The notes beneath the pieces were generated by a model. That model saw only the letters and a list, made by a program, of their open reading frames with translations, ran no database searches and was not told the DNA's origin. A stretch of 64,000 nucleotides of DNA. Source: Nodosilinea sp. LEGE 06152 (GTDB lineage: Bacteria; Cyanobacteriota; Cyanobacteriia; Phormidesmidales; Phormidesmidaceae). Positions 7,619 to 18,427 of this stretch are shown here, one piece after another (within the stretch, counting starts at the first letter, position 1; every line of letters begins with the position of its first letter). Location: positions 143,236 to 207,235 of the forward strand of contig NZ_JADEWR010000004.1 of assembly GCF_015207525.1 (NCBI RefSeq). Direction: 5' to 3'. The position numbers and the translations under genes are program-made.

Positions 7619-8521
7619 TCACTCAGTTCTAGCCCGCAGACGCGAGATGTAGAGCGCAGTCAGGGCCACGACCGCCACCAGTACCACAAATGTCACCGTT
7701 ACCAGGGCAGCCCCATAGCCAAAGTCGAGGTAGCGCATCACGGCGGCGTAAATATAAATCGACACCATCTCCGTAGCGCCGCCGGGGCCACCGCCGGTCA
7801 TCACCTGAATCAGGTCGAAAATGCCAAAGGACTGGGCAAAGCGAAACAGCAGAGCAATCACAATCTGCGGCGCAATCAGCGGCAGCGTAATCTGCCGAAA
7901 GCTTTGCCAGGGGCTAGCCCCATCCAGGGCGTGGGCCTCGTAAAGGTCTTGAGAAATTGACTGCAGCCCTGCCAGCAGCAAAATGGCCACAAACGAAGTC
8001 GTCTTCCACACGTCGGCCCCAATCACCGCCACCATGGCCCAGACAGGTTCACCCAGCCAGTTGACCGGGTTGGCAATCAGCTGTAGCCGCAGCAGCAGGT
8101 CGTTCCAAACACCAAACTCGGTGTTAAAAATCCAGCGCCAGGCCAGGGCAATCAGGGCGGTGGGCAGGGCCCAGGGCAGAATGGCGATCGTCCGTACCCA
8201 GCCCCGGCCCCGGAAGGCCTGATCGAGGCAAAGGGCAATGACCAGCCCCAAAATTAGCTCAAAAAACAGGGTAAATACGGTAAAAATAGCCGTATTTCGC
8301 ATGCTTTGCCAGAACCGCCCGTCCTGCACCATCAGCGCGTAGTTGTCTAGGCCGCTAAACACGGGTTCTAGGTTGGTACTGAGGTTTTCGGTAAAAAAGC
8401 TCAGCCAAAAGGCACGCAAAATGGGGAAAGCGTAGACCAGCAGCAGCAGCAGCGCCGCCGGCAGCAGCAGCAGTAAGCCCGTTCGCTGTTCCCGCTGGCG
8501 AATATAGTCTTTAGTCATCAT
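7619..8521 (-). CDS. Carbohydrate ABC transporter permease, MalF/UgpA type
   Basis: The 300-residue permease has six hydrophobic segments and the coupling loop LYEAHALDGASPWQSFRQITLPL. The N-terminus (MMTKDYIRQREQRTGLLLLLPAAL) runs into the first helix; either of two adjacent ATG codons (8521 or 8518) could be used. It is the second gene of the transporter operon, 32 bp after the binding-protein gene, and forms a heterodimer with the MalG-type permease. Confidence 0.9.
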   Translation of the reverse strand: MMTKDYIRQREQRTGLLLLLPAALLLLLVYAFPILRAFWLSFFTENLSTNLEPVFSGLDNYALMVQDGRFWQSMRNTAIFTVFTLFFELILGLVIALCLDQAFRGRGWVRTIAILPWALPTALIALAWRWIFNTEFGVWNDLLLRLQLIANPVNWLGEPVWAMVAVIGADVWKTTSFVAILLLAGLQSISQDLYEAHALDGASPWQSFRQITLPLIAPQIVIALLFRFAQSFGIFDLIQVMTGGGPGGATEMVSIYIYAAVMRYLDFGYGAALVTVTFVVLVAVVALTALYISRLRARTE

Positions 8522-8553
8522 CCTCTCCGATTACCCATCCACTCATCCATTCC

Positions 8554-9900
8554 CTATCCCTCTACTCCCAACACCCGTCGACTCTCGCCTGCGGCAGCCT
8601 GCATAGCGGCTTCCGGGGTCATTTGATCGGTAATGGCGGCGCTCAGGTAGCGCTGTAGAATGTCTGAAACCTGGGCGTACTGCCCCACCGGAGGACGCGG
8701 CACGGCGGTTTCGGCCACTTCGAGCAGCTGTTCATAGTGCGGAAACACCGCCAGCACCTCGGGGTCGGTGAACAGGGCGCGGCGGCTGGGCACATAGGCG
8801 AATTCGGTGATGAAATCCCTCATTGGGCCGGGGCTGGTAAAAAACTCCACCACGCGCCAGGCTTCCTCAGGGTGCGGGGTGTTGGCAGAAATACCAAAGC
8901 CCCAGCCGCCCAGGCAGGCGGCGGGCTGCTCGCCCTCGGCATGCACCATGGGTTTAATGGCAATGTTGCCCGCCACCGGAGTACCCTCACGGTTGGCCTC
9001 GGCCCAGGCGTAGGGCCAGTTGCGCAAAAAGGCCACGTTGCCGTTCTGGAACGGGCGCAGCGAGTCCTCTTCGATGTAGTTGGTCACCCCTGGCGGAGAA
9101 ATGCGTTGGTCAATTAGATTCTTCATAAATTCAACGGCCTGGATGCCAGCGGGCTGATCGAGGCCCACCTCCAGGGTGTTGGGATCGATCCAAAAGCCGC
9201 CGTAGCCCGCGATGATTTCGACAAAGTTGGTGACCAGGCCCTCGTACTGCAAGCCCTGCCATGTAAAGCCCCAGTCCACGTCGGTTTGGTCTTGAATAGT
9301 TTCTGAGGCCGCAATCAGTTCGGCAAAGGTTTCGGGGGGCTGTAGCCCCACCTGATCGAGCAGGTCGGTGCGGTAGTAGAGCATGCCCATATCAGAGCGA
9401 AAGGGCATGCGGTAAAAACCATCCTGATACACGCCAGCGGCGACATCGGCCTCTAAAAAATCGGCCAGGTCGGCTTCACTGACGCGATCGGATAAATCCC
9501 TTAGCCACCCGGCGGCGGCAAACTTAGGAATCCACACCACATCTGAGAAAAGAATGTCGTAGGGCGAGTCACCCAGTAAAAAAGAGGTGGTGTAGAGGTT
9601 TTCAACCGCATCGGCGGCATTGGGGCCGCGCACCATCTCAATACGAATGTCGGGATTTTCCGCCATAAACCGATCGGCCAATCCCCGCATCTGGTCAGCC
9701 TCTACGGCCCGCAGCAAAAAGGAAATAGTGACGGGCTGCTGCGCCCGAACATAAACCCCAAACAGGAGGGACCCGACGGCAACCACCAGTGCCAACACGA
9801 GCAGACTCAGCCGGCGTCGGCCGAGGTTTAGGAATCTCAAAAAAGATTTGTTGCGCAAAACAAAGCCTGGAAATCTAACGCTCCCAGGCTCGCCGCACAA
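8554..9900 (-). CDS. Extracellular solute-binding protein of a sugar/osmolyte ABC transporter
   Basis: The longest frame gives 448 residues. An N-terminal hydrophobic segment (about 30-50) ends near VRAQQP and acts as signal peptide or anchor; no lipobox cysteine is visible. The body is a family-1 solute-binding protein, with PYDILFSDVVWIPKFAAAGWLRDL and a final hinge region FTSPGPMRDFI. It captures a sugar-like ligand for the downstream permeases and ATPase. The outer start is TTG with no clear ribosome binding site; TTG codons at 9858 or 9840 would still keep the signal segment, so the true start is uncertain. Gene order resembles the ggtB-C-D-A arrangement for glucosylglycerol uptake, but maltose or trehalose systems look similar. 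Confidence 0.88.
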   Translation of the reverse strand: MCGEPGSVRFPGFVLRNKSFLRFLNLGRRRLSLLVLALVVAVGSLLFGVYVRAQQPVTISFLLRAVEADQMRGLADRFMAENPDIRIEMVRGPNAADAVENLYTTSFLLGDSPYDILFSDVVWIPKFAAAGWLRDLSDRVSEADLADFLEADVAAGVYQDGFYRMPFRSDMGMLYYRTDLLDQVGLQPPETFAELIAASETIQDQTDVDWGFTWQGLQYEGLVTNFVEIIAGYGGFWIDPNTLEVGLDQPAGIQAVEFMKNLIDQRISPPGVTNYIEEDSLRPFQNGNVAFLRNWPYAWAEANREGTPVAGNIAIKPMVHAEGEQPAACLGGWGFGISANTPHPEEAWRVVEFFTSPGPMRDFITEFAYVPSRRALFTDPEVLAVFPHYEQLLEVAETAVPRPPVGQYAQVSDILQRYLSAAITDQMTPEAAMQAAAGESRRVLGVEG

Positions 9901-10040
9901 CTAATGCAATCTGCTGCAGTTTATGTACAATCTGAGCCCTGCGACTCAGTATTGGCCAACCCAGGCCCTCCCATCAAACTGGAAAGCCCAGGCGCTGGTA
10001 TCTATCTTGGGATTGAGTTTTGGCCCTGTTTCAAATGGGT

Positions 10041-10694
10041 TTAGTTGTCTGGCTGTGGGTTTGGACTGGGGGCAGGCTGCAGCGGCGAAGTCGGTTCGCT
10101 AGGGAAAAGGGGTGACTGGGGGGCAAAGGGATCACCGCCGGGCTGCTCAAACCCTGGAGGTAACCCCTGGCCACCGGGTACATCCTGGGGAAGGCCGTTG
10201 GGAAACCCGTCCGGCAATATGGTAGGGTCCTCCAGGCCGGGTTCGGTTTCCCCAGGCCCCAGGGTGGTATCGCTGGGCAGGGTGGCCAAAGCGACGCGAT
10301 CGCCCCCCACCGCCCGCAGCTGATCGAGCACCGTGACCACGTCTTCGTAGCGAGCATCGCGGGAGGCGTAGAGCACAATTAGCCCGCCGGGGTTGACCTG
10401 GTTAAACTGCAGCAGCACATCGGTGAGTAAGTCGAGGGTGACGGGCTGCTGGTCGAGATAGATCTGCCCCAGGCCATCGACGCTGACATAGAGGCGATCG
10501 GCTCCCTCCCCTACCTGGCCGGGCAGCGCCTGCCCTGTCTGAGCGGTCGGCAGATCGAGGTCAATGGCTTGCTGACGAGTCAGGCCCACGGCGGCCAGAA
10601 TAAAAAAGGTCAGAATGCAGAAAATAACGTCGATCAGCGGAATGATTTCCAGGCGCACATCCTGGGACGGCGTGTCGAGCAGGTCTACTTTCAT
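10041..10694 (-). CDS. exbD: ExbD/TolR family biopolymer transport protein with proline-rich tail
   Basis: The product has 217 residues. One N-terminal transmembrane helix (about 17-40) carries the proton-pathway aspartate in IPLIDVIF, followed by a periplasmic domain ([23 protein letters not shown]) typical of ExbD/TolR. From about residue 150 it has an unusually long Pro/Gly-rich tail; ordinary ExbD proteins are about 140 residues. The first codon overlaps the end of exbB by four bases. With ExbB it should use the proton gradient to energise a TonB- or Tol-type outer-membrane process. No tonB is visible in the window. Confidence 0.9.
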   Translation of the reverse strand: MKVDLLDTPSQDVRLEIIPLIDVIFCILTFFILAAVGLTRQQAIDLDLPTAQTGQALPGQVGEGADRLYVSVDGLGQIYLDQQPVTLDLLTDVLLQFNQVNPGGLIVLYASRDARYEDVVTVLDQLRAVGGDRVALATLPSDTTLGPGETEPGLEDPTILPDGFPNGLPQDVPGGQGLPPGFEQPGGDPFAPQSPLFPSEPTSPLQPAPSPNPQPDN

Positions 10695-11431
10695 GGTGAG
10701 GGGATCTCCGTCGAAGGCGCAGCATCGACCGTGGAAGAGTTGGGTTCGACCGAGGCAATCGGGGCGACCGCAGGCAGAGGCTCAGTTACCGGAGTCAGGC
10801 CGTGGCGCTGGGCCCAGCTCTGGCGGTAGAGCAGCTCTAGCTCGCTGCCCGCCTGGCGAAACATCTTGGCCTGGCCAAAGATAAACCCCTGAAACAGCCG
10901 GTAGAAGGCGAGAGCCGTAATGGCGATGATCAGGCCTGCGGCGGTGCTAATCAGCGCCTCGCTAATGCCCAGGGAGGTGCCAGCGGTGGCATCACCGCTG
11001 CCCAGGTCGCTGAGTTGAATTGACCCCAGAGAGTTGATTAGACCCAGCACCGTACCCAGCAGACCCAGCAGAGGGGCCAGGGCGATGACGGCTTCTAAAA
11101 TCTTGTCGCCTCGTCCCATAGTGGAAAGCTCTTCGTTGGCGGCGGTCTCTAGGGCCAGGCGAAAGACTTCGGGGTCGGGCGACTGTAGCCTGAGGGGGGC
11201 CGATAGGAAGCGTCCCATGGGCAGTAGGCTAGAGCGTTGGGCAATTTCGCCAGCAGCGAGCCAGTCGCGGCGGGCGGCCTCTAGCACTCGACCCGAGACT
11301 TCGCGCTCGCGGGTCAAAATGCGTGACCAAAACCAAATTCGCTCCAGAATGGTGCCCACAGCCAAAATTGACAGTATGAGCAGCGGCCACATGGCAATGC
11401 CACCACGGGCAAATAGCTCGGTTATATTCAC
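10691..11431 (-). CDS. exbB: ExbB/TolQ/MotA family proton channel protein
   Basis: The 246-residue inner-membrane protein has three hydrophobic segments. The conserved ExbB core is [25 protein letters not shown] (about 112-136), then [26 protein letters not shown]. The GTG start has a strong AGGAGG six bases upstream. It overlaps exbD by four bases, so the two are translated together. It forms the pentameric channel part of the energising complex. Confidence 0.92.
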   Translation of the reverse strand: MNITELFARGGIAMWPLLILSILAVGTILERIWFWSRILTREREVSGRVLEAARRDWLAAGEIAQRSSLLPMGRFLSAPLRLQSPDPEVFRLALETAANEELSTMGRGDKILEAVIALAPLLGLLGTVLGLINSLGSIQLSDLGSGDATAGTSLGISEALISTAAGLIIAITALAFYRLFQGFIFGQAKMFRQAGSELELLYRQSWAQRHGLTPVTEPLPAVAPIASVEPNSSTVDAAPSTEIPSP

Positions 11432-11535
11432 TAGATCCTCCTATCACCACGAGCCGATCTGTCTGAATGTGACAGCCTGCCCTCTCTCCGGCAAAGCATA
11501 ACAATTGTAGTGACTTTAGGAACGCTTCAACAGTT

Positions 11536-12765
11536 TCAGGCCAATTCTACCGGCTGACGCTCCGCCAGGGCATCTAAAATTAAATCTGCCGTGCGCTGGC
11601 AGGTACCGGGTGGCCCCAGTTCTGCGCGCATTTTGGCGTAGCCCGATCGCATGGTCTGGCGAGCCGTTTCGTCGTGTAGCAGGGTGAGGGCGGCGGCGGC
11701 GATCGCCTCTGGAGTGGCCTGCCACTGCAAAAACTCGGGCACCACCGGCTGGTTGACCACCAGGTTGACCGGCGACACGTAGGGCACGTCAAACTTGAGC
11801 AGGTAGTGGGCAATGCGGGCGCTGAGCGGATGAATTCGGTAGGCCACCACCTGGGGCACATCCATCAGGGCAATTTCGAGGTTGGCGGTGCCCGACTTGG
11901 TAATGGCGACATCGGCAGCGGCGATCGCAACCTTGCTGTCTTCAGCGATCACCTGCCCGTTCAGCCCGTAAGCGGCTACCCCCTGCTCAAAGCTGGCCTG
12001 CAGCGCCGGTATGGACACCGGCAGCAGAAAGGTGACATCGGGGCACTGGGCTTGAATGATCTGGGCCGCCTTGAGCAGGGTGGGCATCAGGTACTTGACC
12101 TCCTGGCGGCGAGAGGCGGGCAGCAGGGTAATGACCTGCGCCTTTGGGGATAGACCCAGCTGTTGGCGAGCAGCGACCTGGTCAGCGGGGGCGGGGTAGC
12201 GATCGACCAGGGGATGACCCACCCAGGTAGTCTTGGCCCCAAAGCCCTGGTAGTAGTCGGCCTCGGCTTTAAAGATGGCCAGAATGCGATCGCTGCAGTT
12301 CACCAGGCGCTGGGTGTCTTTGGCAGAAAAGGCCCACACCCACTGCTGCGGGGCAATGTAGTAGACCACCGGCACCTGGGAATGCTGGGCTTTCAGGTAG
12401 TCGCCCATCGCCAGGTTAGGGTTCATGTAATCAATCAACACAGCAATATCAGGGGGATTGTCATCCAGGGCCTGTTTGGCCTGGCGCTGAATCCGCAGGG
12501 TGGGCAGCAGGTAGGGCAGTGCCTCAAAAATACCCACCGAGCCAATGCCGGTGGTTTCGCCCACCAGCGTCGCTCCGGCCTTGGCCATGCGCGGTCCGCC
12601 CAGGGCGGTAATCTCGAGAGAGATGTGGCGATCGCGGGCGCGATCGCGCAGCGCCTCGATCAGCAGCGCCCCCTGCAAATCGCCAGACACCTCGCCAGTG
12701 CTGATAAAAACTCGCTTCCGGCTGGGCTGATCCATGGCTCGTGCTGCTCCCAGACTAGTCGTCAT
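11536..12765 (-). CDS. lpxB: Lipid-A-disaccharide synthase
   Basis: The 409-residue GT-B glycosyltransferase joins UDP-diacylglucosamine to lipid X to make the lipid A disaccharide. VFISTGEVSGDLQGALL near the N-terminus and GTANLEIALMDVPQVVAYR in the C-terminal half are LpxB hallmarks. It is last in the bamA-lpxC-fabZ-lpxA-lpxB series and its longest frame overlaps lpxA by 11 bases. A second ATG at 12735, with GGGAG upstream, would start the protein at MDQPSRKRVFISTGE and may be the real start. Confidence 0.94.
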   Translation of the reverse strand: MTTSLGAARAMDQPSRKRVFISTGEVSGDLQGALLIEALRDRARDRHISLEITALGGPRMAKAGATLVGETTGIGSVGIFEALPYLLPTLRIQRQAKQALDDNPPDIAVLIDYMNPNLAMGDYLKAQHSQVPVVYYIAPQQWVWAFSAKDTQRLVNCSDRILAIFKAEADYYQGFGAKTTWVGHPLVDRYPAPADQVAARQQLGLSPKAQVITLLPASRRQEVKYLMPTLLKAAQIIQAQCPDVTFLLPVSIPALQASFEQGVAAYGLNGQVIAEDSKVAIAAADVAITKSGTANLEIALMDVPQVVAYRIHPLSARIAHYLLKFDVPYVSPVNLVVNQPVVPEFLQWQATPEAIAAAALTLLHDETARQTMRSGYAKMRAELGPPGTCQRTADLILDALAERQPVELA

Positions 12766-13618
12766 CGCTGTGCTTACTCAGCCGTCGGCCTGGGGTCAAC
12801 CCCCGGCGATCGGGCTGGATGGCTGCCTGCAAAAACTGGCTAAAGTGGCTGACCAGCTCATTGCCACCGCCCTGGCTCAGCTTTGCAACCGCATTGCTCA
12901 ACGATTCGCCCGAACGGTAGACCAGACGGTAGGCCTGTTTCAGCTCGCGGTAGGCCTGGGCATCGGCGGTCAGGCCGGCTCGCTGCAGACCGATCTGGTT
13001 GAGCCCCCGTACGTAGGCCGGATTGCCGTTGATGAGCGTAAAGGGGGGCACATCGCGATCGATGCGGCTGAGGCCGCCAATCATCGCCAGGCGACCAACG
13101 TGCACAAACTGGTGCACGCCCACCAAACCGCTAATGCGCGCGCCCGACTCGACGTACACATGCCCGGCCAGGGCTACCGAGTTGGCGATAATCACGTTGT
13201 CTTCTACTACGCAGTTGTGCGCCACGTGGGAATATGCCATTAACAAGTTGTTGCTGCCCAGCAGGGTAGCGGCCCCCGCATCGGTGGCACGGTTAATGGT
13301 GACGTACTCACGAATCAGGTTGTTGTCGCCAATCACCACCCGGCTCATCGAGCCGTCATACTTCAGGTCTTGAGATTCTAAACCAATGGCCGCCCCAGGA
13401 AAGATTCGATTTTGGGCTCCAATTGTGGTGTCACCGTCGATCACCACGTGGGCCCCAACTTCGGTACCGGGGCCAATCGTTACCTGCTCACCAATAACCG
13501 CGTAGGGGCCAACCTTAACCGTAGGGTGCAGCTGAGCGCCCCCATGAACCACTGCCGTGGGATGAATCAGGGTAGTCAACGGCCCGCCTCCAGAACCCAG
13601 GGTTTGCAACATAGACAC
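12755..13618 (-). CDS. lpxA: UDP-N-acetylglucosamine acyltransferase
   Basis: The product has 287 residues: a left-handed beta helix built from hexapeptide repeats (HPTAVVHGGAQLHPTVKVGPYAVIG and following), with the catalytic histidine region MAYSHVAHNCVVEDNV and a helical C-terminal domain. It transfers the first 3-hydroxyacyl chain in lipid A synthesis. The outer start is GTG; an ATG two codons inside (13612) is equally possible. It sits ten bases downstream of fabZ, and the acyl-ACP pool links the two. Confidence 0.94.
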   Translation of the reverse strand: MSMLQTLGSGGGPLTTLIHPTAVVHGGAQLHPTVKVGPYAVIGEQVTIGPGTEVGAHVVIDGDTTIGAQNRIFPGAAIGLESQDLKYDGSMSRVVIGDNNLIREYVTINRATDAGAATLLGSNNLLMAYSHVAHNCVVEDNVIIANSVALAGHVYVESGARISGLVGVHQFVHVGRLAMIGGLSRIDRDVPPFTLINGNPAYVRGLNQIGLQRAGLTADAQAYRELKQAYRLVYRSGESLSNAVAKLSQGGGNELVSHFSQFLQAAIQPDRRGLTPGRRLSKHSDDD

Positions 13619-13627
13619 ATTATTTAC

Positions 13628-14173
13628 CTATTTCCCCTGAGGAGCCGCTGTCGACTCCACCACCGAAAACATCAGATCGCCCTCGCAGACCAGTTGTCCA
13701 TCGACTTCGGCGCGGCCGTGCATTTTACCAAACCGCAGCCGCTTCATCGCCAGGAGTTCGACAGTCATCACCAGTTGGTCACCGGGCACCACCGGACGGC
13801 GAAAGCGCACCTTGTCGATACCGGCAAAGACGCATAACCCCTCCACCCCCGGCACCTGCATCAGCACAATGCCCCCGACCTGGGCCATAGCTTCAACAAT
13901 CAGCACCCCCGGCATAATCGGCCGACCGGGAAAGTGCCCCTGAAAGTGAGGCTCGTTGAAGGTGACGTTTTTAATGCCAACCGCATATTCACCCGGCACG
14001 TAGTCAGTAATGCGATCGACTAGCGCAAAGGGGTAGCGGTGGGGCAGCAGCGCGTAAATTTCTTCGGCACTGTAGCAGATCTTGGGGGGATTCGCCGCAG
14101 TGTTCTCCGCTGGGGCTGCTTCGATCGGGTCTAGGGTGGTAGTCACAGGGCTGGATGCAGTTACGTCAATCAC
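13628..14173 (-). CDS. fabZ: (3R)-hydroxyacyl-ACP dehydratase
   Basis: The 181-residue hot-dog fold enzyme of fatty acid synthesis has the catalytic histidine and acid in [19 protein letters not shown] and the N-terminal [11 protein letters not shown] motif. About 40 extra N-terminal residues rich in Ala/Thr/Pro precede the domain; the GTG start at 14173 is therefore uncertain. Its position between lpxC and lpxA is the common bacterial arrangement that balances fatty acid and lipid A synthesis. Confidence 0.94.
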   Translation of the reverse strand: MIDVTASSPVTTTLDPIEAAPAENTAANPPKICYSAEEIYALLPHRYPFALVDRITDYVPGEYAVGIKNVTFNEPHFQGHFPGRPIMPGVLIVEAMAQVGGIVLMQVPGVEGLCVFAGIDKVRFRRPVVPGDQLVMTVELLAMKRLRFGKMHGRAEVDGQLVCEGDLMFSVVESTAAPQGK

Positions 14174-14230
14174 AATAGGTGGGTCAGAACAGTAGGTAGA
14201 ATCGGCAAGTTGTCTAGCTTGATTTTGCCA

Positions 14231-15163
14231 CTAGAGGGTACCCTCGCCATAGACCAGGGCCGGTGCCAAAGCCGCCGCCAGCTCACCGTGCAGGCGATGG
14301 CTGGCTTTGTAGGCCACGATGTGGGCGATCGGCAGACTGCCCAGCAGGCTTAAATCGCCAATTAAATCCAGCATCTTGTGGCGAGCTGGCTCGTTGTCAA
14401 ACCGCAGGGGCGGGTTGAGCCAGCCCTCATCACCACACACCAGCGCGTTGTCTAAACTACCGCCCTGAATTAGACCGCTGGCCCGCAGCTGATCAACCTG
14501 GTGAGCCAGGCCAAAGGTGCGAGCCGGGGCGACAACGGTGGCAAACCCCTCCGGGCCAAAGGGATCGGCCTCGTAGGCCCAGCTAAACCACTGGTTGCCA
14601 ATGGCGGCCACCTCAAAATCTATGCCGTAGGTAAACCGCAGGCTCGGGGCCGGGAAAGCCGCCACAAAGGCATCGCCGTGGGTAACCGTCACAGGCCGAC
14701 TCAGGCGGGCTAGGGGCCGAGGCTTAGATTGGATCTGCCGCCCAGCCTGACGCAGCGCCTCAACCCAACCCAGAGCCGACCCATCGAGCAGAGGCACCTC
14801 AGGGCCAGTAATCTCAACGCGAACATTGTCGATGCCAAGACCGACCAGGGCCGCCAGCAGGTGCTCAACAGTACGCACCGCCGCTTCCCCCTGGCGCAGT
14901 TCGGTGGACAGCATAGTTGGGTTCACCGCCTCCAGGCTGGCGGGCACAGTGGGCTGCCCTGGCAGATCGGTTCGCACAAAAGAACGCCCATAACCGGGTG
15001 CGGCTGGGTGCAGGGTAACGGTAGTGGTAGCCCCAGAGTGGAGCCCAACACCCTCGCGCTTGACAGTTTGAGCCAGGGTGGTTTGGGCCGGGGTATAGCT
15101 CCAGTTACCCTGGGGCGACACCGTAGCTCCAGGGCTGGTTTGGGCGGTGCTGGTTTGAGCCAT
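14231..15163 (-). CDS. lpxC: UDP-3-O-acyl-N-acetylglucosamine deacetylase
   Basis: The 310-residue zinc deacetylase carries out the committed step of lipid A synthesis. Visible motifs are [46 protein letters not shown] and the zinc/catalytic segment [11 protein letters not shown]. Its ATG overlaps the bamA TAA (TAATG), so translation is coupled. The roughly 35 N-terminal residues before the domain are Thr/Gln-rich. Confidence 0.95.
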   Translation of the reverse strand: MAQTSTAQTSPGATVSPQGNWSYTPAQTTLAQTVKREGVGLHSGATTTVTLHPAAPGYGRSFVRTDLPGQPTVPASLEAVNPTMLSTELRQGEAAVRTVEHLLAALVGLGIDNVRVEITGPEVPLLDGSALGWVEALRQAGRQIQSKPRPLARLSRPVTVTHGDAFVAAFPAPSLRFTYGIDFEVAAIGNQWFSWAYEADPFGPEGFATVVAPARTFGLAHQVDQLRASGLIQGGSLDNALVCGDEGWLNPPLRFDNEPARHKMLDLIGDLSLLGSLPIAHIVAYKASHRLHGELAAALAPALVYGEGTL

Positions 15164-17541
15164 TAGAAACGCTCCCCAAAGCCAAAGTGAATCCGTCCTT
15201 GCCCCTGATTGTTAAAGCCGTAGTCAATGCGTAGGGGACCTAGCGGGGTAGACAGGCGCACCCCAGCCCCGTAGCCAATACCACTGCCGGGTTTGCCCCG
15301 CGATGGCCCAGGGGCACCGGGCACGGCATTGCCGCTACCCAAGTCGCTACCCACATCTAAAAACAGCGCCCCGCCCAGGAAGGAAAATAGCGGAAAGCGA
15401 TACTCGGCGGTGAACTGGGCGTAGCTGCGGCCGCTGCCCACCTCGCCTTCGTCGTAACCGCGGATGGAGTTGGTGCCGCCCAAAGCAAAGGCCTCGTAGG
15501 GGGGCACATCGCCCACAATGGTGCCCGCCTGAACGTTGAGAGCCAGAGCCTGAGGGCCTTCAGCAAAGTTCAGCAGGCTGAGGGGAATGTAGTAGCTATA
15601 GCTGCCCCGCAGCCGGTTCATAAAGATGCTGCCTCGCCCTAGGGGAATCGACTGCTCGGTATTGAGGCGCAGTATGCTGCCGCTGGTGGGGTTAAATGCA
15701 TCATTGCGGCGATCGAGGGTAGCGCTGAGCGGAAAAGTCCACAGATCATCTACTCCGCCGCTGCTGGCAGTCAGGGGGTTGCCGGCAGCATCTACCGCAT
15801 TAACCCGCCCCCCCTGATCGCGAGCCGACACGTTCTGGAACAGAGTACCCACGGCCACTGTCCAGCCATTATTGAGGGGACGGCTGAAGGTAATGCCGGT
15901 ACCGAGACGGCGAATGCGCACTTGATCGCCGTTAGGTAAATCGATGGGGTTGGGGCCATCTTCAAAGTTGAGGTTGTTGGCTGAGCGGGCAAAGGCGGTG
16001 GCGGTGTAGGAGGTGCGAAAGGGATCGCCAGCAATCCAGGGATCGGTGAAGGACAGATCAAAGAGAAGCTCGCGTGTGCTGAGCTGAGCCTCGGCGCTGA
16101 ATTTCTGGTTGTTACCGCCAAAGTTATCCTGACGGAAGCTAACGGTGCCAAACAGATCGCCGGTGAAGTTAAAGCCTAAACCCGCCGCTACCGAGCCGGT
16201 GTTGCGTTCAGAAACGTTGACAATGACTTTGACCTGGCGGGGGTCATCTTCAGCCGGTTCTAGCCCTGGCACCACATCCTCAAAGATGCCTAGCCCAAAC
16301 ACCCGCTGGAAGTCTTGCTCAATACGGGCCTGGTTGAATACCTCGCCGGGCTCGGTCTCAAATTCTCGGGTGATGATAAACGGACGAGTTCGGCCCCGGA
16401 CAGGGTTGCCTTCATCGTCAACGGACTGGCCTAAATCATTGATGTAGCGTACCTCAATGCTTTCAATGACCCCTTCAGCCACCTCTAGCGTAACGACCCC
16501 CTGGGGCGAGACCTGCGGCGCTGCTACTACCTGGGCCAGCACATAACCCTGGTCTTGATACCACTGGTTTAGCTCCAGGATGCCCTCCTGAAAATCAATC
16601 AGGTTAATGATCTCACCCTTTTGCTCGTCGAAAATTTCATCGACGACGGTCTGGGGCAGCACGTCATTGCCCTGCACCCGCACGTCGGTCAGCACCGGGT
16701 TGGGCTGCACTACAAACGTCACCCGTACCCCAAGGTCGGTGTCTTCGGGGCGAGCATCGACATCGGCAAAAAAGCCGGTAGCAAAAATGCTGTTGATATC
16801 TTGCTGGAGCTGGGTGCGCGTGGTTGTGCGCCCAGCCTGGGTGTCAATGACGCTGTAGATCAGGTTTTCAAGGGATGGGTCAAGCTCCCCCTGGGTAGGC
16901 TGCACCTGCACTTCGGCCACCAGCACTCGGGGTTCTTCAGCCTCCTCAGCTGCTTCGACCGGGGCTTCGGGTTCTTCTTCTGCCGACTCGTCAGGGGCTT
17001 CGTTGTTTGGGTCTGGGTCTACAGGGGTTTCGGTTTGCCCCTGCTGATTGGGCGCAGGCTGCGGCTGACTGCGGCGCTGCACGGCCCCGTCTAAAATGCG
17101 CTGGGCTTCTTCGGGGCTAATCTCACGCGGGGTGCTGGGGGTCTGGGCCAGCTCAGTGCTCTGCGGCTGCACCGCTGCGGGGCTGTCGGTAGGCAAGGGA
17201 ACGGCAACGGAATCTGCCGCAGCTTCGCCATCGATCGCGCGGTAGTCGTCAATGGCTCCTTGCAGCACCTCCGCGACAGGGCTAGAGCCCGCATCGGGCT
17301 GGGTCAGGCCAAAGTCGAGGGTATCGGTGGCTCCGGCCGGGCCGGGCTCGAGGGCGGCTTCTGGGGCAGCCAGGGATGAGGCGCTTTGGCTGAAGGCTGA
17401 ATCGACGGCTTGACCAGACTCAGAGGAAGATTCTTGGCGCAGTTCTGGAACAGCTGGATTGGCCTGAGCCGGAGCTGTAATCAGCCCCACTAGCCCTGAA
17501 GTCGCCAAAACAGCCAGTAAATAATTAGGAGATACCCGCAT
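15163..17541 (-). CDS. bamA: Outer membrane assembly protein, Omp85/BamA family
   Basis: The 792-residue protein has a signal peptide ([20 protein letters not shown] then TAPAQA), a long acidic and proline-rich linker (about 28-205), three POTRA-like domains (about 205-450) and a 16-strand beta barrel ending in phenylalanine (HFGFGERF). The barrel holds the conserved L6 motif IRGY (about 688-691). It inserts beta-barrel proteins into the outer membrane. A three-POTRA form with a low-complexity N-terminus is characteristic of cyanobacteria. It heads the operon with lpxC and the other lipid A genes. Confidence 0.95.
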   Translation of the reverse strand: MRVSPNYLLAVLATSGLVGLITAPAQANPAVPELRQESSSESGQAVDSAFSQSASSLAAPEAALEPGPAGATDTLDFGLTQPDAGSSPVAEVLQGAIDDYRAIDGEAAADSVAVPLPTDSPAAVQPQSTELAQTPSTPREISPEEAQRILDGAVQRRSQPQPAPNQQGQTETPVDPDPNNEAPDESAEEEPEAPVEAAEEAEEPRVLVAEVQVQPTQGELDPSLENLIYSVIDTQAGRTTTRTQLQQDINSIFATGFFADVDARPEDTDLGVRVTFVVQPNPVLTDVRVQGNDVLPQTVVDEIFDEQKGEIINLIDFQEGILELNQWYQDQGYVLAQVVAAPQVSPQGVVTLEVAEGVIESIEVRYINDLGQSVDDEGNPVRGRTRPFIITREFETEPGEVFNQARIEQDFQRVFGLGIFEDVVPGLEPAEDDPRQVKVIVNVSERNTGSVAAGLGFNFTGDLFGTVSFRQDNFGGNNQKFSAEAQLSTRELLFDLSFTDPWIAGDPFRTSYTATAFARSANNLNFEDGPNPIDLPNGDQVRIRRLGTGITFSRPLNNGWTVAVGTLFQNVSARDQGGRVNAVDAAGNPLTASSGGVDDLWTFPLSATLDRRNDAFNPTSGSILRLNTEQSIPLGRGSIFMNRLRGSYSYYIPLSLLNFAEGPQALALNVQAGTIVGDVPPYEAFALGGTNSIRGYDEGEVGSGRSYAQFTAEYRFPLFSFLGGALFLDVGSDLGSGNAVPGAPGPSRGKPGSGIGYGAGVRLSTPLGPLRIDYGFNNQGQGRIHFGFGERF

Positions 17542-17671
17542 CTAAAACACACCTGCTAAACACGTCCACACACCAATCAAAGGCCCATCTCCCGGGCTTA
17601 GAGCCAGGGAAAATAGCCCTGGGGCGGGCCGCTGCCCCCGCAATCGGACAAATTCTACCTCATTGATGGTG

Positions 17672-18427
17672 CTAATTCTTGGTTGATTGTGCCAGCACCC
17701 GCTCTAGCACACGCTGGTAGGCAGCTTCGACCTGGCCCAGATCTTGCCGAAATCGATCTTTGTCGAGCACCCGCTGGGTTTCATCGTCGGTGGCCTGATC
17801 CCATAGACGGCAGGTGTCGGGGCTGATTTCATCGCCCAGCAGAATTTGCCCCTGGGCGTCGAGGCCAAACTCCAGCTTGAAGTCGACTAGGGTAATGGCG
17901 CAGCCCATAAAAAAGTCGGTCAAGACTTGGTTGATGCTGAGGGCAAGACGGCGCAGGGTGGCAACCTGTTCCTCGCTGGCCAAGGCCATGGCGCGAATGC
18001 GATCGCCCGTCAGCAGCGGGTCGCCCAGCTCGTCGTTTTTGTAGTAGAACTCCACTAGGGGCGGCTCTAGGCGCTGGCCCAGGGGCAGGCCGGTCTGCTT
18101 GCAAAGGCTGCCCGCCGCCAGATTGCGCACCACCACTTCGAGCGGAATGATCTGGAGGGCTTTGACCCGCATGGTGCGATCGCCAGTTGTCTCCAACCAG
18201 TGAGTTGCAATGCCAGCCGCCTCCAGCTGCCGAAATAAATAGGTAGAAATGGCGCAGTTGATCGGCCCCTTATCGACAATCTGGCCCCGCTTTTGGGCGT
18301 TAAAGGCGGTGGCATCGTCTTTGAAGTAGGTGATCAATACCGCTGGGTCGTCGGTGGCGTAGATAATTTTGGCTTTGCCTTCGTAGAGTTTTTCACCGAA
18401 GGGGGCGCTGGGGGAAGAGCCAGACAT
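17672..18427 (-). CDS. purC: Phosphoribosylaminoimidazole-succinocarboxamide synthase
   Basis: SAICAR synthetase, step 7 (in the usual bacterial numbering) of purine synthesis. Starting at the ATG at 18427 gives 251 residues beginning MSGSSPSAPFGEKLYEGKAK, the usual PurC length and N-terminus. The open frame extends 24 codons further upstream (to 18499), but those residues do not resemble PurC. LYEGKAKIIY, FKDDATAFNAQKRG, and LVDFKLEFG with LGDEISPDTCRLWD are the nucleotide- and substrate-binding motifs. It is upstream of bamA on the same strand with a 130-bp gap. Confidence 0.95.
   Translation of the reverse strand: MSGSSPSAPFGEKLYEGKAKIIYATDDPAVLITYFKDDATAFNAQKRGQIVDKGPINCAISTYLFRQLEAAGIATHWLETTGDRTMRVKALQIIPLEVVVRNLAAGSLCKQTGLPLGQRLEPPLVEFYYKNDELGDPLLTGDRIRAMALASEEQVATLRRLALSINQVLTDFFMGCAITLVDFKLEFGLDAQGQILLGDEISPDTCRLWDQATDDETQRVLDKDRFRQDLGQVEAAYQRVLERVLAQSTKN

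Noticed and set aside
12163..12843. 226-codon plus-strand frame antisense to lpxB and lpxA
   Set aside because: Long only because GC-rich genes leave open antisense frames; no domain is recognisable.
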